A DNA stretch of 64,000 bases from Branchinecta lynchi (lineage: Eukaryota; Arthropoda; Branchiopoda; Anostraca; Branchinectidae), in assembly GCA_023053575.1 (NCBI GenBank), contig JAKZAP010000007.1, positions 16,459,508 to 16,523,507 on the forward strand, given 5' to 3'. Under the pieces are notes generated by a model. The model was given only the letters and a program-made list of their open reading frames with translations. It did not search any database and was not told the origin of the DNA. Shown piece by piece: positions 54,301-63,300 of the stretch. How positions within the stretch are numbered: position 1 is the stretch's first letter; every line of letters starts with the position of its first letter. The position numbers and the translations under genes were made by a program.

Positions 54301-57300
54301 AAGAAGAGAATCCAAGCAATCAGAAATCGCAGACTTAAATATATACGGTGACAAAACTCCACCTTGGCGAACTCCATGGTTCACTGAAATATTTTCTGAT
54401 AAATGACCCTGCCATTTTACCCGAATGCTAGAATTTGCGTACCAATACTTTAAAAGGCAAAGAATAGAAGAATTGACTCCAGAACGAGCAAGCGAATACA
54501 AAGCTTGAGAATGGACAACATTATCAAAAGCCCCAGAGATGTCTATGGAACAAATGTGGATGGTTGATCTGTTTAGAGTGGCCTGTCGCATTATTTTGGT
54601 CAAAACGTGGTGAGCATGCGCACAACCCGTACCATCCCTGAAACCCAATTGCATATTTCCAAAATTGCCTTTTTGAAGAAGTTCGGGAAGAAGGACATAC
54701 TCAAAAATTTTACTGACTGTACATGATACTGTAATCGGACGGAAACTATTGCACAGTTCAGGGTCCTTGCCTCGCTTAAGAACAGATGTTACGGTTCCAG
54801 CAAGAAAGCTATTCGGGACCTGAGATTGGGAAAGAAACATTTGGAACAGTAGTTGTAGATGTTGGATCAGAACAGGACATTCAGTTTTGAAGAACTCTGA
54901 AGAAATACCATCAATATCGACAGATCCAGTCTTTTTTAGTCTGCAAACAGCCTTTTCGACAGCATTACTAGTAACCGCAAAAACAGAAGACTGAGAAATT
55001 TTAACAGGGAGAAGCCTTGAAAGTAAAGAATAAAAAAATTGTTGCACGCGCATATTGCACTGAGTGAACAAGTTGCGATAATGGTTTATCCAGTCAGAGG
55101 AGGTCAATTTTGACGGAGACACTGCACAACACTTGTCCGAAAGAAGAACTTTATTCCAAGACTTGCGGTCTGTAGGAGCATCAGCGCCATTTAAACGTGC
55201 GGATTTCAGACAAAACTTATACTCCCGCTTTGTCTTCTTTTTAAGGTCAAACACGGTTCCACTGATAGGGCGTCCACAAGCTATCCATAGTCTCAACCAA
55301 AATTTCGCATGATTTTTGGCTTTCTTAACCTCCGGACAAACTCTCCAAAGCCGCTTTCGGGTTCCAACCCTAACATTTTCGAATGGTACGGCTACGCTAG
55401 CGGCAGTCTTCAAGCAATGAACGACCTCAGAGTAATAAAAGTTCAAGTCGATGGAGGAACCAGTCACATGGATACTAGTCTGGAGTAAGTGGAAGGGAAT
55501 TTTCACAGCTGTCAAAAGGGTGGTCAGTGTAGCTATATACAGTACGGGATCTAAACGATTCCAGTTCCTTTTCTTGATCCATGTCTGAGGTTGAGATGTA
55601 GTGCTTTTGACACAATCGGCGGGGAGTGCCAATTTGAAAGTCAACGGCAGATGGTCATCTTCAATTTTTTCGTCGTCAACTTCAACCGTTCCATCAGCTA
55701 CAGATGGATGAGAGACTATAAGGTGGTCAAGGTTCGAAACGGTTCCGCCACGATTGTGTCTGTAGGTATACGGCAAGGACTTCTCTACGATACAATACCC
55801 GCTAGGAAGAGACTCGGTAAACAGGTCAGTGCGTATCGAAGGAGCCAGGATGTTGGTATTCAAATCGCCAACATTTATTGGTATTCAAATCGCCAACATT
55901 ATATTCGGTTGCAGCGTAATTACATCGTACTTCATCCGATTGCTCGTGCTTGTTTCTTTGAATCTCTCTCGGAACGCGTGAGCAAGGTCAGGAATAGTTG
56001 CAATGTTGCCATCCTGAGTAATCATAGTCAGGAAATCGAGTGCTGATCCGGTCAATCTGAAGCTAAGCATGGCTGAAAACGAAGGTAGGTCCATGCCTGG
56101 GACGAACTGGGAAAACAAAGTAATCTTACTGGCAAATTCGTCAACATCAGTATTCCCCGAGTACTGCGGTATCATCTGACATAATTCAACTCTCTGTGAT
56201 ACGAGCTGCTGCAGCTGTAGGTTTTGTACCATTTGCGACTGCTGCCATACGTTTGAAAGAGGTTGGATGCTTTGGGTTGCAGACTGGGAGGTCATCGTTG
56301 GCTGAGCTCCGACAGAAGGTTGAGTATGCACCGGCGTTGAATTTACCACAACATTTGGATCGGTAGGAACAGCTTGTGTTCCATGCATCGGAACGTACGA
56401 TGGAAAGCTTAAACCGGTCGAGGACGTTGTTGGAACAGGAGTGATTGCAGGTGGTAGCTGTGAACTTCCGTTTGTCGATAGCTGCGCTGATACTGGTGAA
56501 CTCGGCTGACGGACCGATGTAGCCGCTTGTTGCTGAAAATCCGCCGCGACATTTTGGTCTTGAACCACGTTATCATAGACAACGTTGGTATCCGTTGGAG
56601 GAGTTAGCGATCCGAATACCCCGTTATCACCTAATTCATTCATTTCCCTTTATCCGAACAAGAAACACTGCCACCAATTATACTGAAGTTGTTTCGCTAT
56701 TGAAGCTGATTAAGTTACTAAATCTGTTTAACTTACTGAAGCTAGTTTTACTGAAGCTGTTTCGCTTCTTTGGCAAGGTATACGGTTAGCGTTACCTATA
56801 CCGAGACTGACCTGGTAGCGTGGTCTGGCTTAGTCTCAAAGGGGCGCGGTATGTTCGATTGTTCGGATGCAGGAATATAAATAAATCAGGTTTATTCTGT
56901 ATAGTGCAATAAGAACAACAATACAAATTAACAGGGAGGAGCACTGGGAAAGAGGGAACTTATGGGAACCAGGAGAGGAGCTCTAACGTAAACAAATCCC
57001 GATTCAAGTAATTTACAAGAAAACAGGTGAGGCTAAGAACTTGGGAAATGTTCCCACTGTTCTTAGTTGATGATTGACTCCTGTGGCTCCTTCCTCGCCC
57101 GTCCTCACAAGTACTGTCCACGGCACTACCTAGTAACTACTCCAATTCAGTGTTACTCGCTACGCTTCCCACCGACGACTCTCTGATTAATCCTCACTTT
57201 ATTCCGCAAGAAACATTTATTTTATTAGCACCGCACGTACGCTTGGATCGAGATATTAGAAACCGCACAATCTAAAGGTGCTAAATTGGGAAGAAACACG

Positions 57301-60300
57301 GAGACAATTAAGCGGAAGAAACATAGGAATGTTATCTGGAGGGGGAGGGTGCATCACTATAATTGCATGCACAGCAAAATAGCTGGACACACTCGAGAGG
57401 CGAACCTTTTGACCTAAATTTCCCAGTTTGGGCAAATTCTGCCAGCTTATGGGTCATTCCAGCGAAATAAAGCCAGGCAAAAAAATTCAATTTTTCAGAT
57501 TTTGACGAAAATTTCTAAGAATGATCTACCATGGTCCAGGACCTTCCCCAAATTTTTTTTCGAAAAAAAATTTGTTCGGATGGTCGAAACAGTCAATATT
57601 TTTCAAAAGTTCGACAAAAATCAGTGAAATTCAACACAACCTTGAAATTTTTTGAGCTTCTTACCTACCTTTGGGACTTCAAATCTTAAGATGTTCAAGT
57701 ATGTAGGTCTTTCCCTTTTACGGTAATTTTGGCAAGGTATGGTAAAAAAAAAAGCGGGTCTTGGTAGATCCACTCCAGAAGGACCGGCCAGATCGCGAAA
57801 ATTCTGAGACTCCCCATGGTAGTAGAGTGAAGAGCAAGCTATGTTTCTGCATTAGCACCTGCGTAGCTATCGAGCCAGAAATGGTCTTAAATAGCTATGT
57901 TAGAAAACTGAAATTCTTGGGAAAATTCATTGTTTTTATGACAAAATGAAGTCCCAACAAATTTTTGTTCGCCAAAAAAAAATTGGGGAAGGTCCTGGAC
58001 CATGGTAGATCATCCTGAGAAATTTTCGTCAAAATCTGAGAAATTGATTTTTTTGTCTGGCTTTATTTCGCTGCAATAACCCTTATCTGTCAGGGAAATA
58101 AAGTTCAAAACTGGATTCAGCATGTCTCCTTACCACGATACTGCATCTCTAATTGACTTAGAAACAACTTTGAGCTTCAACGAAATTTCCGGTTTCGGCC
58201 GGATTCCAGGTGAACTATTTGTCTGGCAAGAAAACTAGTTAAAATATGGATTCAGCGTGCCTCCTTACCCCTTAAAAGACTAACCTATTTTTGTGTACCC
58301 TTAATTTGGAACTCCATCTATAATTTGCCTTGTACTTTGATCCAGCGGATCCTCATACCAAGATTGAACAAAATATCTCAACCCCTTCGAGCCTATAACT
58401 GCCAAGACTAAGACCTACGAGACCTTATCAGTACACGTCGCACACAACCGGCCCATGCTCTCCCGTAGACTAAACAAAGGGTAATGTGACTTTCTTCACC
58501 AATGCATGATAAGGTTTTGCCTTGTATGGACGAAGGGGTAGGGTAGGGACTGGTTTCGCCACCTGTTCTTTCCTAAATTGGTCGACAAATTTTTTTTGAG
58601 AAATTCACCGACAGTTGTCAAATGAATTCTGCCTTTTTGACCCAGTAAATGCCGGTTGGGACTTGGAAGATATCCAAACTAACATCATGTCCCTTTACCC
58701 TATATCAAAAATATTACTGGATTTCAAAATTTCATGCTAATTATCCGGTTTCGGCCGGATTCCGGGCGAACTACTTATCCGGTAAGAAAATGATGTTCAA
58801 AAACGGATCCAGCTGTCCCTTACACCCAAAATGAACCTCTAAACTCCAGATTAAACTTTTACTTTTCACAAATTTTAACTTAATTTGAGATCCCTCCCCC
58901 ACCCTAAATATAGGGCTACATATCCCATCTTAGAACTTGACCTGTACTTTTACCCAAAGAGTCCTCATGCCAAGTTTGAACAAAATATCTCAACCCCTTC
59001 GAGACTTATTGTGCTATCAGATGGACAGCTTTTTACGAAATCATAGGTATCCCGTCACTTAAGTTTTGGCTCAACCCCTTCGAGACTTATTGTGCTAACA
59101 GATGGACAGCTTTTACGAAATCGTAGTTTAAGTTTTGGGATCCCAAAAAACAGGGAAAACTGAAAGCTGGCTACAGCGGTCGCAAGACAGGGTGTTCATA
59201 AATGAAAAGTCCCACGAAAAACCCCGCCATGCAGCGGTGGTATCTTTTTTTATGAAAACTCACACAATGTGTGATTGTGTGAAATTTTACACAACCCAAA
59301 AACTAAAAAAGGTTACCCCTTCCGTTTTTACGGCATCAAGACGGACACAAACAAATAGAAAATGGATACTGTCTTTTGAATAACACGACCAAAGGTTTCG
59401 ATGGGATCCCAAAAATCTAATATTTGATCCAGACAACTGCGAACAAACTACCATACTTGTCCAAAAAAAAAAGAAAGTTCAGAAACAAATTCAGCGTATC
59501 TCCTTACCCCTATAAAGAACATCTAATCAACTTCAAATAAAACTTTAACTTTAAAAAAATCCGGTTTCAACCGGATTCCGAACGAATTATATATCACGGT
59601 AAAAAAAAAAAAAAGATTGTCATATACGGATTCAGCGTGTCTTCTTACCCCTTTATCTGTCATCTAATCAACTTCAAATAAAACGTTTGCTTTTAACAAA
59701 TTTTACGGTTTTAGCCTGATTCCGGGCGAACAAGTTGTCCGGTTAGAAAATACTTTTCACATAAGTTTTCAGCATGTCTAATTACCCAATCGAACATCCA
59801 ATCGACTTCAAATAAAACTTAAACTTTTAACAGACTTTCCGGTTTTGGCCGGATTCCGGGCTAACTATACTTGTCCGGCGAAAAAATGGTTTTCACCATC
59901 ATGTGCAGCATGTCTCCTGCCCATGAATCGAACACCTAATCAACTTCAAATAAAACTTTTACTTTTAACAGATTTTCTGATTTTGGCCGGATTCCGGGCT
60001 AACTACTTGTCCGGCAAAGAAATGGTTTTCTTCATCGTGTTCAGCATGTCTTCTTACTCCTAAATCGAACATCTAATCAACTTAAAATAAAACTTTTACT
60101 TTTAACAAACTTTCCGATTTTGGCCGGATTCCGGGCGAACTACTTGTCCGATGACAAAATGGTTTTCACCATCGTGTTCAGCATGCTTTCTTACCCCATA
60201 ATCGACTATCACACTATATGTTAAAAATATTTCATTTGCCCCTTAATTTAAACCCCACCCCTAAATGTAGGGCTACAGAGCCCATCTACGAACTTGACAT

Positions 60301-63300
60301 CACTCTTGACCCAAAGAGTCCTCACACCAAGTTTCATCAAAATATCTCATTCCCTTCAAGAGTTATAATGCGCACAGACGGACGGACAACTTTTGTGATG
60401 TCATAGGTATCCCTCCACTTACGTTTTGGGATCCCAAAAAGTGGGTGTGATTCAGATCCTTTGGTTTGGCTTTATTTTTGTCTGATACAAGTGCACGGCC
60501 ATTTAGGCTAACAGATTACGTTCTATTCTATTCTATTTGATTAACAAAATAACCATCAATGATTTTCGCATTATTTCGTCCTTAATATACGTATTTTTTT
60601 CTTTTTTATGATCGCGTAGCAATTTTTCATATTTTTCTAACTAGATCTGGCACCAGCTTGATCCTACTTCTCATCCTCCCTAGATGCCATTAAATCCTAA
60701 CTTGCCCTACTCTCTCCTTACTAGTGTCATATACATTAACAATAATTAAAAAAATATCATTTCCTAAATTTCATAACTTTAGTTTTCTAATAATATTTTG
60801 TTCCATCCACCACTTTGAAAACTTTAAATCGTAACTTTCATAAAAAGGCTGACAACATTCTTCTTCATCACAGCCTTTTTCCTTTTTTCCCAAAAAAGCG
60901 CCCTGATTAATTTGTTTAATTTGAACTGTTTTTTCCACGTATTTTGTTGTATAATTAGTAGGCTAATTTGTCTTTAACGGTCAGCTGTTTTATTAGTATG
61001 TAAATGTGTGAGTTTGATTGACATGCTGTTGTTCCTTTTTATACATTACTCTTAAGCTTTGAAGGATTCAAATAAATGATAATAATAATAATCTACACCT
61101 AAGTTATTTCTTATCCGTTCCATCACTTTGTGTCTACCTCAAAATGTCCTGCGATGGGTACGTCACTCAAAGGCGGACTCTCCGTTTTGATGGTGGGTTG
61201 ATCATAGATAACTTCAACCTTCCTCCTTTTCCTGGAGGGGGAGTTGGACCTGTCGACGGCAGCTTGCATTGAATCACTGAGGGGTAGCTGTACAATGATT
61301 GGATGAGCCTGCTCGGGCTCTTTGTTGACTAGGAGTACTGAGATGGGTTCTTCTTCTGACTTGAGATGGAGCTGGAATTTGTGGTTCTGAAAAGGAAATT
61401 GCAACTGAGCCACGGGCATAAGTTTCGCTGAATATCTATAGCCTTCTTTTACCAAGCGGCAAGCAAACTATCGGGGGTCGGGCTTGCGAAAGCAATTCGT
61501 TACATCTTGAGTGTATATTCTTAAAGCACAATGGGCACTAACTATACTTCAACTATTATAACATGCTTCACACATATACATTACTGACTTGCAGTAGAAA
61601 GCGCTTCAAAAATAAGCCGTTTTCTTGTTATCGCTTGTCATTAGCTGCGTTTTTGCATGCCTTACAGCACGCCTGCGATTAGCAGCTGTGCTTATTCGGT
61701 GTTTTGGCAAACCTTTCCCTGTAGCCTGTTTACTTATAAGGCGTTTTTACTCCTCAGTCCAACGGCCAAAGAACGAAATCCACAGGCTACGGCCAAAGGC
61801 CTTCTTGATGCCACTGTCCTTAGCCTTAGCCTGTGGTTCTTTTTAACAAGAACTGAAAGCTCATATGGCAGTTGTAAGAACAGTTTGATACGGTTTGCAG
61901 TTGTCAAGGCTGGATCTCTCTCCCGATACTCATCTCAACAGAAAATGAGCTTGAGCTAGTAAATCTGAAGTGGTATTCCACTCACTGACAACTGTTCCTC
62001 CCACAACGATGATCGGATCGGGGAAGGGACTATTTTTGAGCCAATCTGGTAGAGTCCATTACATGCCTGCCAAGTTTCATGGTCATAGCACGGCCGGCCA
62101 AGTTTAATGGTCATAGCACATTCGGAACTCGGAAGTACCCCAACTCGTGATCACCAAAATTGTGTAAAACCCTCTCCAACTCCCCCAACTGTAACATGAT
62201 CCGGTCCTGTTTTGTCAATATTTTCTCTACGGCTTATGCTTGTTCTTTCCTCCCAAGTCCCATCCCGATCTCTCGACTCTAAGCGTTTTACGAGATTTCC
62301 GTCACCACCCTCCATCCCCCCCCCCCCCCAGCAATCGGATTCGTTCCATACTTGAAATTTATCATCTGAGACGCTTGTTCTTGACACTTGTAAAGTTTCA
62401 TTCACGTCCGATCACCCGTTCTATTTGCATGTCATTAGATCCTGGATTCTACATCCCCCCCACTATGACCGGATCTGGGAAGTGATTATTTCCAAGTTAA
62501 TTTGGTTTTGGAGCCCCAATCTGGAACATTATCAAAATATAATTAGGACAGAAGTAGCTTACTTTCTTGGGAAAAGCAGAACACAATCAGATAAAAGCTT
62601 AGTTTAGCATTGACCAAAATCCTTAAACTGTAGCTTTTCCTCCATTCGGTTCTAAATACAACGTCCAATAGCGCGGAGCTAGCGTGTCGGGCCTCCGTGA
62701 AAGAGGACGTCGGACCGATACCACATCAGCCCATTAAGGGAGGCGAAACTTACCCTTTAAAAAAACAAGCTTACCTCTTGCGGAAGCGGGACTTCTAGGA
62801 CTGCTGATGGTGGGGCTTGTGCTGTCAATATCGTTTCATTTGGAAACGATTCACAAATGTCATCATGGGTGAGATAGGCAAAAGGGACATTGTCTGACTC
62901 ATCCATGATATTCTTTAGGCTTTGAGTCATCCACTAAAGGAAAGAAAGGGTCAAAAATCGATCGAAAGAAGACAGAAGCAATGCCTACCAGCCACTTTGT
63001 ATTTTTCCTTCGATTGTCATGACTACTTTGCCCGATAACATTGATACTCAGTAGCGTATGCTAGAGGAAGGTGGGGCGACAAAGAATATTTTTCCTGGAA
63101 ATATAGGTCTTAATATGTTTTTTTCTTTCTTTACAAAAACGATGGAAAGCTGAAGGATCCCCCCTCCCCGCATGAAACAACCGCTGACTTGATGAAAAAA
63201 AAATAACGGAAAATCAGAACTTAACTGTCATCACTAAGGGAAATGCAGTAGCATTTCTTTATCAATATTCAGCGTGTTCCATCCTACTGACCGTAGCTTC

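Larger units (their letters stand above)
43402..57361 (-). mobile_element. Retrovirus-like Ty3/gypsy element with env and an extra ORF
   Basis: Two 683-bp LTRs (43402-44084 and 56679-57361) enclose gag, protease, pol, env and a fifth ORF, all on the minus strand. The LTRs differ at one position noticed (CTGCGG against CTGTGG), implying recent insertion. ATTG on each outer side (43398-43401 and 57362-57365) is a likely 4-bp target duplication. It is 13.96 kb in total, about 2.45 kb of which is a LINE inserted in gag. Apart from that break the other ORFs are open. It sits in E2F intron 61137-42865 in the same orientation, so its poly(A) and splice signals could affect the host transcript. Confidence 0.93.

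Noticed and set aside
58130..60440. CRISPR-like regularly spaced repeats
   Set aside because: The units are 135 bp, diverged and without spacers between identical short repeats, in a eukaryotic intron.
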